From: Candidatus Paracaedibacter acanthamoebae
GTDB lineage: Bacteria > Pseudomonadota > Alphaproteobacteria > Paracaedibacterales > Paracaedibacteraceae
Length of the DNA: 64,000 nt
Reading direction: 5' to 3'
Assembly (NCBI RefSeq): GCF_000742835.1
Contig: NZ_CP008941.1
Location: 1,507,001-1,571,000, forward strand
This document shows, piece after piece, positions 9,581 through 18,764 of this stretch. The notes under the pieces were generated by a model. The model ran no database searches, was not told the DNA's origin, and saw only the letters and a list, made by a program, of their open reading frames with translations. The stretch's first letter is position 1. Each line of letters begins with the position of its first letter. A program made the translations under genes and the position numbers.

Positions 9581-10646
9581 TCTCAGGTCCGTGCATAGCT
9601 TGATATCTTTGGGAGATAGCGATTTCTAGGACTCTTTGCACTGGTACTTCCGCTTTTGTTTGTCTGTCGGTTTGGCTTATTTTCTTTAAGTTATTAGCTT
9701 GTCTCGCTAATGAATCTCCGCTAAAGGGCGCACTTATAGCTCCCACAGGATGCGAATCTTCCTGGCATCCAGCCGGACTTGGATCTGGTGGTGGGGGTGG
9801 AGGTACCGCCGATCCACCTGAGTCTGCAGTAGAAGCTTTTACCTCCCTATTGCCTGCCATTTGATTACCAGTCTGGGTTGGGGTCATTACGGCCGGACTC
9901 GGAGGTGGTGGGGGCGGAGGTACCGCCGATCCACCTGAGTCTGCAGTAGAAGCTTTTACCTCCCTATTACCTGCCGTTTGATTACCGGTCTGGGTTGGAA
10001 TCATTACGGCCGGACTCGGAGGTGGTGGGGGTGGAGGTACCGCCGATCCACCTGAGTCTGCAGTAGAAGCTTTTACCTCCCTATTGCCTGCCGTTTGATT
10101 ACCGGTCTGGGTTGGAGTCATTACGGCCGGACTCGGAGGTGATGGGGGTGGAGGTACCGCTGATCCCCCTGGTTCTCCAGGGGAAACGTTTAATTCCCAA
10201 TTGTCTATAGATTGATCCGGAACTTGAGTATGAGATAAGCTCTGCTCTTGCCCTTTTAGAAGAGCCATAATCGAAGGATGGAGATATTCAGCAAAAGAAA
10301 ATATTTTTTCTTTATGTATCATACCCACTTGATAAAAGCATAGTGTAGCTAACTCCTTATACTGCTTAATACTCTCGCGGGTATTATCGGAATTTAATTC
10401 TGTTATGCAATTATCCCAAATACGATGAAAAGCGTATGCTTCTTCTTCAGTTATTTCCGTTCTCCTGCGGTCAGCATCCGACATTATTGCAAGGCTTGCT
10501 AATCTTTCAAAAATTGAGGGATTGAGGATACTGTTTATACCTGACTTTTCTGACAGATCCATTCCATGCGAATGGGCGCACATTAGGCTATAAATTACTG
10601 CACGTTTGAAGCTTTTATTCGCCATAATCGGTTGTAATTTTTTCAT
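9540..10646 (-). CDS. Proline-rich exported protein with a WH2/central/acidic-like (WASP-type VCA) tail
   Basis: 368 residues. A short hydrophobic segment (AVIYSLMCAHSHG-MD) may be a signal peptide. Residues 30-150 are helical and unrecognised. Residues about 155-290 are four copies of a 39-residue unit, each with a run of five to seven prolines (GGSAVPPPPPPPSPAVM), typical of profilin or SH3/EVH1 ligands. The tail resembles the VCA region of WASP proteins: WH2-like SLARQANNLKKISQTD (312-327), an amphipathic segment PVQRVLEIAISQRYQAMH (335-352) that lines up with the N-WASP central region (ALMEVMQKRSKAIH), and an acidic end (EDAESDDETFRD). The terminal tryptophan usual in acidic regions is absent (F instead). 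VCA regions bind actin monomers and activate Arp2/3, as in rickettsial RickA. Function here is inferred. Confidence 0.75.
   Translation of the reverse strand: MKKLQPIMANKSFKRAVIYSLMCAHSHGMDLSEKSGINSILNPSIFERLASLAIMSDADRRRTEITEEEAYAFHRIWDNCITELNSDNTRESIKQYKELATLCFYQVGMIHKEKIFSFAEYLHPSIMALLKGQEQSLSHTQVPDQSIDNWELNVSPGEPGGSAVPPPPSPPSPAVMTPTQTGNQTAGNREVKASTADSGGSAVPPPPPPPSPAVMIPTQTGNQTAGNREVKASTADSGGSAVPPPPPPPSPAVMTPTQTGNQMAGNREVKASTADSGGSAVPPPPPPDPSPAGCQEDSHPVGAISAPFSGDSLARQANNLKKISQTDRQTKAEVPVQRVLEIAISQRYQAMHGPENEDAESDDETFRD
9777..10169 (-). repeat. Tandem 117-bp repeats coding for polyproline units
   Basis: Three nearly identical 117-bp units and flanking partial copies encode the 39-residue proline-rich modules of the WASP-like protein. 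Unit copies differ in only a few bases, so the copy number is probably variable between strains. Confidence 0.8.
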
Positions 10647-10658
10647 TTTAATCCCTTA

Positions 10659-12356
10659 TTAATTCCAGTTTATCCCGAATTTTTTCCCCATGCAAAAGAG
10701 AGCCAACCAATTCATATGGCGTACCAGAATCTGATGAACAAGCCTTATCATTCCATTAGAAATATCACTTTTGCTGTATTTCACGGGCTTAGCTTCTTTT
10801 TCCAAGGCCTTATTTTCCACGATCTTGTCGCATAGCTCCACAACCAAGGCCAATTCTTCAGCTTTTTGCCAAGAAAATACGGTTTCATTAGCGAGGCCTA
10901 CCAATAAGTGCCCTAGTAACCCTCCCGGAATGTCCTCGAAGAAAGCCTTCGCCCAAGGCTCCATCTGGTCTGTTGTTAACGAACTCTTATGAAGGTTTAA
11001 AATGTGATAAAAGATTTTTTCATCCCCTTGCCTTTTCGAAGATTGATCCCCCACCAAAACCTCCTCCAAGCGATCGGAATTTACCGCTTTTTTATAAAGC
11101 TGATCCGCTTGGCATTTAATCCCCCCAAAATTAAGGTCCTCCAAAGGTTTTATAAGCCTAGCTAGGATGCAAAAGCTGAAAACATCTTCCCGTAAGCGCC
11201 ATTTAAAATTACCAAATAATTCTTTAATTTGGTCTTGATAGCGCAGGATTGGGTTGGTATCACGACCTACATGATGATAGTCTGGGAATTCTAAGCGACT
11301 TATACTCAAGTCATAAATAAATGATACATTTATCTTTCCGAAGATAGGATCTTCTCTAGGAATGAAAGCACGCATTATAGATTCTAAGTCTTCTTGGAGA
11401 AGGAGAAACCCGTCCTTAATACCAAGATTGTAAATAGTTTTAGTTCGAATGTCCGCCAAAAGCTTGAATTTTTCCTCTACTTCTATTAATTCGCTATCAT
11501 CTGCAGGGTTATTATGGCGGACTATTCTTTCCTCCAGATCTTCAATTATTTGTTTTTTTGCCTGCGCTTCAATTTCGTAAGTTTCAAAAGGGTATTCAAA
11601 GGCTTTAATTTGCTCTTGTATCTTTTCTAAAGTTCTTTGATAAGTTGTGCGCTCGTCGGTACGTTTCGCATGAGAAAGACAAGTCTTTATACGTTCTTCA
11701 GATACCTTTAATACTTTTACTACCTTCTTGATATCTCCTGAATCCACGTGTGATTTTAAGTATTCTTTTTGGATATCAATGTGTTTAAGTAAGTCCTTTA
11801 ATTTATTTTTATGCTCCTCAAGATCATTTATTGACTCTTCTAGAGTGTATTCATTGCCATTATTGTACTGGTGGTACTGCTCATCTCGTTTCGTTTCCCA
11901 GGCGGAATAAGCCTTACTTATCATCTCTTGGAAGTATTGGGCCTGGAAAAAGTGGTTGCAACGTGGATAATGGAAAGGAGTAAAATTTAATGCCCGCAAC
12001 TGGTCTTGTCGTTCCGAATTGTAGACAGGCTTCCTTGGTCTTTCGGGAGCAATAACGAGAGATCTATCCTTTTCCTCTCGACCCGTATTCTTATAAACTG
12101 AGTATAATGCTCTGAAAATCGGATCCGATTTAGGAGTAGGGCTAGAGGGAGGTGTACTTAAAGGGCTTCCACTGGGAATATTTTCATCTTTCCTGTCCTC
12201 CCTTCTTTCATGGGACGATCTTTCGTTGTGGATGTGTTCATAATCCCCCTCCCTTTTGTGGTCATCCCATCCCTCTGGTTTCTCCATCCCGTAGCCAAGG
12301 GAAGCTGACAGGCAGAATAGCGCAATCGAAATCTTATTTCTTATTAATATATTCAT
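10659..12356 (-). CDS. Exported coiled-coil protein, unrecognised
   Basis: 565 residues. A clear signal peptide (ISIALFCLSASLGYG-MEK) is followed by a charged, proline/serine-containing linker (to about residue 95). Residues about 150-310 are rich in heptad-like E/K/L patterns and probably form coiled coil (LEEHKNKLKDLLKHIDIQ is an example). The C-terminal 230 residues are helical and not recognised. It is 12 bp upstream of the proline-rich VCA-like gene on the same strand and follows a 25-codon gene by 11 bp, so it probably heads one transcript with the two downstream genes. A partner role for the WASP-like protein is possible but only from position. Confidence 0.7.
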   Translation of the reverse strand: MNILIRNKISIALFCLSASLGYGMEKPEGWDDHKREGDYEHIHNERSSHERREDRKDENIPSGSPLSTPPSSPTPKSDPIFRALYSVYKNTGREEKDRSLVIAPERPRKPVYNSERQDQLRALNFTPFHYPRCNHFFQAQYFQEMISKAYSAWETKRDEQYHQYNNGNEYTLEESINDLEEHKNKLKDLLKHIDIQKEYLKSHVDSGDIKKVVKVLKVSEERIKTCLSHAKRTDERTTYQRTLEKIQEQIKAFEYPFETYEIEAQAKKQIIEDLEERIVRHNNPADDSELIEVEEKFKLLADIRTKTIYNLGIKDGFLLLQEDLESIMRAFIPREDPIFGKINVSFIYDLSISRLEFPDYHHVGRDTNPILRYQDQIKELFGNFKWRLREDVFSFCILARLIKPLEDLNFGGIKCQADQLYKKAVNSDRLEEVLVGDQSSKRQGDEKIFYHILNLHKSSLTTDQMEPWAKAFFEDIPGGLLGHLLVGLANETVFSWQKAEELALVVELCDKIVENKALEKEAKPVKYSKSDISNGMIRLVHQILVRHMNWLALFCMGKKFGINWN

Positions 12357-12367
12357 TTTAATTCTCT

Positions 12368-12445
12368 TTAATGTATATTATTTAGTGGCTCGTGGAATGC
12401 TGTTGTAGCCATAGCAAAAGTCGTAGCAAATGCAAGTTTCCCCAT
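12368..12445 (-). CDS. 25-residue hydrophobic micropeptide heading the operon
   Basis: A short frame reads MGKLAFATTFAMATTAFHEP and five more residues. It has an excellent ribosome binding site (TTAGGAG about 7 bases before the ATG) and its stop lies 11 bp before the start of the coiled-coil protein gene. The peptide has a hydrophobic Ala/Thr-rich core. It may be a leader peptide, a small membrane peptide, or the remains of a signal peptide of a lost gene. Nothing similar is recognised. Confidence 0.5.
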   Translation of the reverse strand: MGKLAFATTFAMATTAFHEPLNNIH

Positions 12446-12645
12446 TTATATTCTCCTAAGATATTAAAATTGCTAAAAGGTATATCTTCCTAAATAAGCA
12501 ATCCCTATAAGGTACACATGCTGGACCCTACAATTAAAATTTGCATTTATCTTTCAGGAAATTGCCTTAAGGGGGTATCCTTAAGGGTAAGCAATCGGGG
12601 TAATTAAAGCTCTCCGTAGAAGATCATTCAAAAAAATCCTTAGAG

Positions 12646-13637
12646 TGTGTGAACATTTTTATCTGAGCCAAATAAAAGTGGAAACGAAATGAAGGAAAGC
12701 TGTGAAAGCCAAAGCTACTTTATCAAAACGCGAAAACTCTTCTATACCCAAGCAGACTGAAGAAGTCGAAATTATGACGAGTAGATATGAGGCGACTTTT
12801 AGGCAAAAATGACGATAATAGCAGGCTCTCTTTGAGGAGTTTTTGTTTAAAAGTGAGACCATAGATACGACGTCAGAAATCGGCAGCTTTACTCTGCTTG
12901 GGTATATAGTGTTTGATATAGCCGAAAAAACATTCTATGAGATGCCGCTCTTTATAGATATGTTGATCAATTACTCTTGGTGCAAAGCGATTTCTTCTGG
13001 AAGGTGCATACTCCTGAACTTTTAGGAATTCAATAAAAGCTCGGCTATCATAACCTTTGTCACCTAAGGCCGCGGTATGATTGATATTCTCAGTTAAAAG
13101 TTCAGCTTGAGTAATCTCGTTTCTTTGTCCGGGGGTTAGGATGAATTTAAGGGGATTACCTAAAGCATCCACCAAAGCATGAATTTTAGTTGTAAATCCG
13201 CCTTTGCTCCGGCCAAAGGCCTAATGAACGTGACTATCTTTGTGATAACCAGCAACGCAAGCATGGGCACGAATACTTGTGGCATCAATCATCATAAGCT
13301 CTGGATCTGGTTCGCTTTGAATCGTCTTGAAGAGATACCCCCAGCTTCCTTTGTTTGCGCATATTTTAAACCTTTGATGAACAAAGCGCTATGGCCATAG
13401 TAGATATGAAGGAGGCGCCCTTGGCAACCCGCGCGGGCCATGTACCAAACTGCCTCTATAAACAGACGTAATTCTGCTTCTTGGGCACTACGGATGTCTC
13501 GACGCTCTCTCCAAATATTAAAAATTTGTTCCCAATGATCTTTTTTAATGAAATAATTCATCTGGGTAGTGTTCCTTTTGGTTTTGTCACCGGTACACTA
13601 CCATTTTTTTATTTAACTTTTAGAAATGTTCACACAA
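12646..13637 (-). mobile_element. Degraded IS5-type insertion sequence with terminal inverted repeats
   Basis: The ends are inverted repeats: TGTGTGAACATTT at 12646 and its complement ending at about 13637. A 7-bp direct repeat CTTAGAG flanks both ends (12639-12645 and 13638-13644), which looks like a target duplication, although IS5 elements usually make shorter ones. Inside is a broken transposase on the minus strand. About 990 bp in total. Confidence 0.75.
12659..13561 (-). pseudogene. IS5-family transposase, broken into three frames
   Basis: Three pieces in different frames make up one DDE transposase. 13292-13561 starts MNYFIKKDHWEQIFNIWRE. A stretch around 13190-13290 contains the first catalytic Asp (MMIDATSIRAHACVAG) and an in-frame stop. 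12873-13175 has VDALGNPLKFILTPGQRNE, the second Asp in LGDKGYDS and the Glu region ERHLIECFFGYIKHY. 12659-12862 carries the tail (FDKVALAF..FLHFVSTFIWLR). At least one stop and a frameshift near 12860-12900 separate them, so the element cannot move by itself. Confidence 0.8.
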
Positions 13638-13644
13638 CTTAGAG

Positions 13645-13918
13645 AATAATTCATAAAAAGCTGTTATCAAATCCTCTGAGATGGTAGTGCTTACACCAAG
13701 CTTACAATACAAAGCAGAAACTGAGATATCAACTTCTACTTTTTTTAAGAATTTCTATGGTTTGGCTGTGGGTATATCTTAATTGTTTGACTGTAAAGTA
13801 ATTTCTCTTTTTATGGGAATTTTCTATTTTAAAACACCTCCTTTTTGAGAGAGGATTACCGTATAAAAAGTGATGTAATAACATCAACGTTACTTTGTTA
13901 CAGGGGGTTTTTCATTTC
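13645..13918. other. Intergenic region upstream of the LuxR-HTH/NB-ARC gene
   Basis: About 270 bp of AT-rich sequence between the IS5 relic and the next gene. No gene is seen. A purine stretch (CAGGGGG) about 12 bases before the ATG at 13919 may act as the ribosome binding site. No clear promoter or operator can be named. Confidence 0.4.
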
Positions 13919-16900
13919 ATGAAAGAGGCTCAATACTTTCAACTTAAAATTCCTCAACTCCCCGCGGCATTTTATCCTCAAGCTTTACTGGAGATAAAAG
14001 GGATAAAATTCACATCAAGACACATAGATATTATCGCCTGTGTGGTGAATGGATCTACCGATAAAATAATTGCCCGGCTTTTATCTATTAGTCTCAAGAC
14101 TGTTGAATCACATAAAAAGGATATAAGAGCTAGAATAAGGGAAAAATTCCCAGAAGATATTATCTCTTTCATTCTTAAATCGGAGAAGGTTGAGCTTGTA
14201 AGACATCATTATTTAAAGCTTCTTAATAAATTTGAGTTTGAACAGGAACTCCAACTCCTCTCTAAAATGAAAAGTAAAAAAGACTATGTTTGTATAATAA
14301 AACCTGAACCAATCAGTAAAAAATTACAGCAAAGCACACATGATTTTTTGAACTTGCTTATCGGACATCTTAAGCTAGCAGGAATAACAATAGGTACTGA
14401 CTCATCTGAGCAAGAAGCTTTAGTCCCCACCCTTTACATTGTGACTGAGAGTTTTCAACAAGAAGAAGCCACAAAAAGCGAGAATATCATCTTCTTGCTA
14501 CAGGATAAAAATAGAAGGGGAGATTTTCTAAAACAAATAGGTAAGACTCCGTGTATAGATTTTAGTGACCCTAAAAACTATTTGGCTGCGTTTGCAGCAC
14601 TTATGAAGGAATTTTATCCTGAGACAAAACTTGATAAACTATTGTCCGTGGGAAACGGAAGTGTTAAAGACAAGTTATTTGACTCCAGTCCATATCAGGC
14701 TATTTCATCAGCATCAGCCTCATCCCAAAAAGAACCCCTAAATAACTTCGGATATTCTTTCCATAAAAGAAGACAGTGGAAAATAGGGATAGTGATAGCT
14801 ATTTGCTTTAGTATTGTTAGCTTCCTATTCTTGGAATGCAATGACAGTAAAACATCTAATAAAAGCCAAAGCCACACAATACCTTTCATTCGATCAGATC
14901 TATCAGTTCCAACAGATAATGTTTTTTTACAACGGCCACAATTAATAACTCAAATTGATGGAAAATTCAGTAATCAAAAAGGTATTCAAACTGTTGTTTT
15001 GCTAGGAATTGGAGGGTCCGGAAAGACAACCCTTGCACGCCACTATGTCCGTCAGCATAAAGCTTCCCTTGTTTGGGAAGTAAATGCACAGACAAGAGGA
15101 AGTTTAAGAAGTTCCTTTGAACGCCTTGCATATAGCCTTGCAGCTAAGCAAGAAGAACAGAAAATCCTTAGAGGATTACAAGAAATATCAGACGTTGAAG
15201 AAAAAGAAAGAGAGCTTATATTATTTGTTCAGGAAAGGCTGAGAACCTATCCAAACTGGTTTCTTATCTATGATAATCTGGAGATGAGAACATTTTCAGA
15301 GATCAAAAGCTACCTTCCTCAAGATACTGAGATTTGGGGCGAAGGGCAAGTGCTTATTACAACGCGCGACAGTACTATCAAGAATACAAAATATATACCC
15401 ACCCAAAATATTGTAGATATAACTATACTTAATAAGGAGGAAAAACTTACTCTTTTTGCGAGGATATATTATGAATGCGAATCTTGGAATTTAGATGAGA
15501 ATGAAAAAGACAAAGCCAATAAATTTTTAGAGAACATAGCCTGTTTTCCATTGGATGTATCCACAGCAGCTTACTATATAAAAGACACTCGACTTAGTTT
15601 TGAGGAATATTTAAAAAGAATCAAAGAGCTAAGAGAAGATTTTAATATTTCCCAAGAATCTCTTATGAGAGAAATAGGTGAATATACTCACACACGCTAT
15701 GAAATTATTGCAACTACCTTAAAAGAAATTATTGCTAAGAATCCTGATTTTAGAGATTTACTCCTGTTTATTAGTTTATTAGATTCTCAAAATATCCCTA
15801 TTGATTTACTGCAAACCTGTAAAAGTAAATTGATAGTTGAAAACTTAATTCATAATTTGAGGAAATATTCCCTAGTTACAGATGAATCATCCCTTCCAGG
15901 AATTAATGAAAATTTATCCATGCATCGAAGTACCCTAGAAATAAGCTTATATTATCTTACAAGGTCTTCAGATTCCGAAAATAGGAAACATTTAATCGAG
16001 AAATTCTTATTCTCCCTGGAGCATTATATAGAACAAGCTATTGACAGCTTAAATCTTCCCAAGATGAATATTTTGGTAGCCCATTGCAGGGCTATGTTAA
16101 GTCATGAGCATTTATTAAGTACGAAAATAAAAGGAGTCCTAAATTCTAAATTAGGTGTTATGCTTTTTTTCTTAGGCCAAGATACAAGGGCAAGACAACT
16201 CATGGAGCAGAGTTTTGCAGACTTAAATAAGGATAAGGACAAAAACCATATCAGATTAGTTTGGCTCTTAGGATACTTAGGCGACATCTATAGATATAAG
16301 GGGGACTATGAAAAAGCTAAAGAACTTCTTAACAGAAGCCTAGAAAGCTATAAGAAATACGATCCTCAAAATTATAGTAAAATAGCTTGGGTTCTAGTGT
16401 GCCTAGCAACTACCTATTGGCCTTTGGGGGATTATAAAAATGCAGAATTCTTTTTACGACAATGTGAGGAACTTTATGAAAAGCATCCCCCTAAAAACCG
16501 GAATATTCTTGCCTGGTGCCTAGTGACTTTGGGGATTATTTATAGAGAAAAAGGTCAGTATGAAGAATCTAAGATTTTCTTAGAACGAAGTTTAGCTATT
16601 TATCAAGAAGATCCTGACAACTATTTAGGAGTCAATTGGGTGCTTGCTAATTTAGGAGAAGCAAATAGGATTCTAGGCTATCCTGAGAAGGCTAAAAGCC
16701 TTTTAGAACAAAGCTGCAGGAGATATAGAGAGTATTATCCTGAAGATCATATTAGAATAGCTCCAGCTTTAATATTTTTGGGAGATACAAATCGATCATT
16801 AGGCAATTACGAAGTGGCTAAGAAACTCCTTGAGCAGGGTTGCGTGATTTATAACAAGAATTTCCCTAAAGATTACATATGGGCTGCCTGGGCGAGTTCT

Positions 16901-17392
16901 ACCCTAGCATGTATTTATAGAGAAAAAGGTCAGTATAAAAAAGCTTTAGATCTGCTAGAACAGAGTCTGGTTATCTATAAAAAGTATTATGGAAAAAATC
17001 ACACTGAAGTTGCTCGTAAATTAAATGAGTTAGGGCAGGTATATTTTCTAGAAAATCATCTAGACAAAGCAGAGGCCATATTTTGTAAAGCATTAACAAT
17101 TTTTGAAACAAAGAAACATCTTGACGCATTTATTGTTCTTGAAGCTTTAGCAGAGCTTTATATCAAAAGATCAACGCAAGCAGAAAATGAAAAGCGTTAT
17201 TTACAGGCTCAAAATTTGAAAAGTCATGCTATCGCCTGCTTAAGCAAATCTTTAAAGATTATAGAGCCAAATCTCCGCCGAGATTCCCCCCATATAAAAA
17301 GAATTCAATCTAAGGTCAAGGCATTAATTGAAAGTATAAGCTTGGAGAGAGATAGAGGATCAAAATGTAATATCCCCAGTTTAGCAAGCTAG
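13919..17392 (+). CDS. LuxR-type HTH / transmembrane / NB-ARC ATPase / TPR protein
   Basis: About 1157 residues from the ATG at 13919 (a TTG at 13895 is an alternative). Counted from the TTG, residues 39-82 form a LuxR/FixJ-type helix-turn-helix (TSRHIDIIACVVNGSTDKII, then LSISLKTVESHKKDI). A single membrane segment (KIGIVIAICFSIVSFLFLE) sits at about 295-313, after basic residues. An NB-ARC/STAND ATPase follows, with P-loop LLGIGGSGKTTLARHY (about 369-384) and Walker B-like NWFLIYDNLE (about 453-462). Residues about 730-1110 are kinesin-light-chain-type TPRs. STAND proteins are ligand-triggered switches. The HTH would bind DNA in the cytoplasm, but the basic flank before the membrane segment suggests the ATPase lies on the other side, which is puzzling. 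Single gene on the plus strand. Confidence 0.8.
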   Translation: MKEAQYFQLKIPQLPAAFYPQALLEIKGIKFTSRHIDIIACVVNGSTDKIIARLLSISLKTVESHKKDIRARIREKFPEDIISFILKSEKVELVRHHYLKLLNKFEFEQELQLLSKMKSKKDYVCIIKPEPISKKLQQSTHDFLNLLIGHLKLAGITIGTDSSEQEALVPTLYIVTESFQQEEATKSENIIFLLQDKNRRGDFLKQIGKTPCIDFSDPKNYLAAFAALMKEFYPETKLDKLLSVGNGSVKDKLFDSSPYQAISSASASSQKEPLNNFGYSFHKRRQWKIGIVIAICFSIVSFLFLECNDSKTSNKSQSHTIPFIRSDLSVPTDNVFLQRPQLITQIDGKFSNQKGIQTVVLLGIGGSGKTTLARHYVRQHKASLVWEVNAQTRGSLRSSFERLAYSLAAKQEEQKILRGLQEISDVEEKERELILFVQERLRTYPNWFLIYDNLEMRTFSEIKSYLPQDTEIWGEGQVLITTRDSTIKNTKYIPTQNIVDITILNKEEKLTLFARIYYECESWNLDENEKDKANKFLENIACFPLDVSTAAYYIKDTRLSFEEYLKRIKELREDFNISQESLMREIGEYTHTRYEIIATTLKEIIAKNPDFRDLLLFISLLDSQNIPIDLLQTCKSKLIVENLIHNLRKYSLVTDESSLPGINENLSMHRSTLEISLYYLTRSSDSENRKHLIEKFLFSLEHYIEQAIDSLNLPKMNILVAHCRAMLSHEHLLSTKIKGVLNSKLGVMLFFLGQDTRARQLMEQSFADLNKDKDKNHIRLVWLLGYLGDIYRYKGDYEKAKELLNRSLESYKKYDPQNYSKIAWVLVCLATTYWPLGDYKNAEFFLRQCEELYEKHPPKNRNILAWCLVTLGIIYREKGQYEESKIFLERSLAIYQEDPDNYLGVNWVLANLGEANRILGYPEKAKSLLEQSCRRYREYYPEDHIRIAPALIFLGDTNRSLGNYEVAKKLLEQGCVIYNKNFPKDYIWAAWASSTLACIYREKGQYKKALDLLEQSLVIYKKYYGKNHTEVARKLNELGQVYFLENHLDKAEAIFCKALTIFETKKHLDAFIVLEALAELYIKRSTQAENEKRYLQAQNLKSHAIACLSKSLKIIEPNLRRDSPHIKRIQSKVKALIESISLERDRGSKCNIPSLAS

Positions 17393-17449
17393 TTTTAAGG
17401 AAGTCTCCTAATTTTTGTTTTGGGTTAAAAATCTTTGTGCAAATGCATG

Positions 17450-17935
17450 TGGTGAAATGTGGCGTTGTTACGTAAATGGGAAGCAATAACAAACTCTCCC
17501 TTTTTCCCAAAATTATTAGATTTTAACTGATTCCGGCATGCCAAGATTAGTAAAAGTGTTCAAAATGAAACACCCAAGATGTAATTCGGCATCTTGGTTA
17601 TCCCATAGCCTGGCATTAAGCTTACGACCGATCATCTCTTTATAGCGGTATATCGTATTTTCTACTTTTGTTCTCCTGCCATAATCATTTTTTGTTTGCC
17701 AGGCGTATAGTCCCTTTTTATCAATGTAATTAATACCCTTTTGTCTAACAGAGCAGTGCTCTTTTGATAATGAAGGAGATCCTCGAGCTGGAGGAATAAG
17801 GGGTTTAATGTTGACTGATGCCAGTTGGCTGTAAACATTTTGACCATCATAGCCTGCATCAGCAATAAGCTGCGTAATCTTTGTCGCATTCGCCTGCTTA
17901 AGGTGAGCGTCTAAGCAGGATCGATCAGACACTGT
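17450..17935 (-). mobile_element. 3' half of an IS5-type element
   Basis: The transposase tail plus about 65 bp of downstream sequence (ending in CCCATTTACGTAACAA read on the minus strand) is shared with the plus-strand fragment at 26110-26310, which identifies the element end. The other end is lost at the junction with the DUF1016 gene. Confidence 0.6.
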
Positions 17936-18259
17936 CGCAACAATTTCTAAGTCAGGGAAAGTATCATAGAATTTTATCATGCGGAATAGAGCAGAGGTTG
18001 TGTACCCTTTTCCAAACTCTAACGATAATTGTTGCGACAGTGTCGCAACAATCTTTTCACCATACTCTGATTTCTCATCCATTAAAATCTGTGATTTTAT
18101 AAGCTTGCCTATATTCCAGTTAAGTAAGACAAGTTCTGTGTTTGCTTTAGAAAGAACGTTTCCTTTTGCCTTTTCAATCAGGGACTTGATACTTGAAAAT
18201 AGCTTGATTTCCATATCTAAGGCAGAAGATAAATTTTTAGACACAGCAAATCTCTTCAT
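17516..18259 (-). pseudogene. Chimera: N-terminus of a DUF1016 (YhcG-like) gene joined to an IS5-type transposase C-terminus
   Basis: 247 codons. Residues 1 to about 108 match the DUF1016 N-terminal domain (NTELVLLNWNIGKLIKSQIL, FGKGYTTSALFRMIKFYDTFP); YhcG-type proteins join this helical domain to a PD-(D/E)XK nuclease. At IVATVS the frame switches to a DDE transposase (CLDAHLKQANATKITQ, ADAGYDGQNVYSQL) ending IGRKLNARLWDNQD...LGMPESVKI. The same transposase end occurs at 26110-26256. The nuclease half of DUF1016 and the start of the transposase are missing. It is an open frame made by insertion plus deletion and is unlikely to be a working gene. Confidence 0.8.
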
Positions 18260-18764
18260 TTAAAGAATTGCTGAGTGCTTTTGCAGTGAAGGGAGCTTTT
18301 TTGTCTAACATAAATATAATCTATATTGTCATTCAACTAACTTATTAGCTTAAATTATTTAAACGGTTTTTCTAGTGTAAATAGATATTATTTTGATCCC
18401 TTAGCGAAAGTTGCTAAGTAAGCGTTCTTTTTCGAGGGGCCTTATAAAGTGTCAAGTTCAGAAGAGGAATTCACAGATTTCAAAAGAAGAGTTCGCACTC
18501 AAGTATACAAGTATATGCAGCCCTTTATATCGCTAGATTAAATTTTCAGTGCTTAAATTATAAAAGGTATTTCTCTTAGACAACTTCACAATTTGACTCT
18601 AATTCTCAAGTAGTTGCTGATATGAGGTGAAGTGCGCCTCATTAAGAAACAATTTGGATTTTAGCTCTCTTAAATGTACCCTTATTTAAACTCCTGAAAT
18701 TCTTGTAACAGAGCCAATTTTATTTAGCTTAAATAAAGAGGTATAAATTTAAAAGGATATCAAG
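18260..18764. other. 505-bp intergenic region
   Basis: AT-rich sequence between divergent neighbours. Only very short frames are seen and no repeat or RNA gene is recognised. AAGGAT lies about 8 bases before the ATG of the RNase III-like gene and is a plausible ribosome binding site. Confidence 0.4.
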
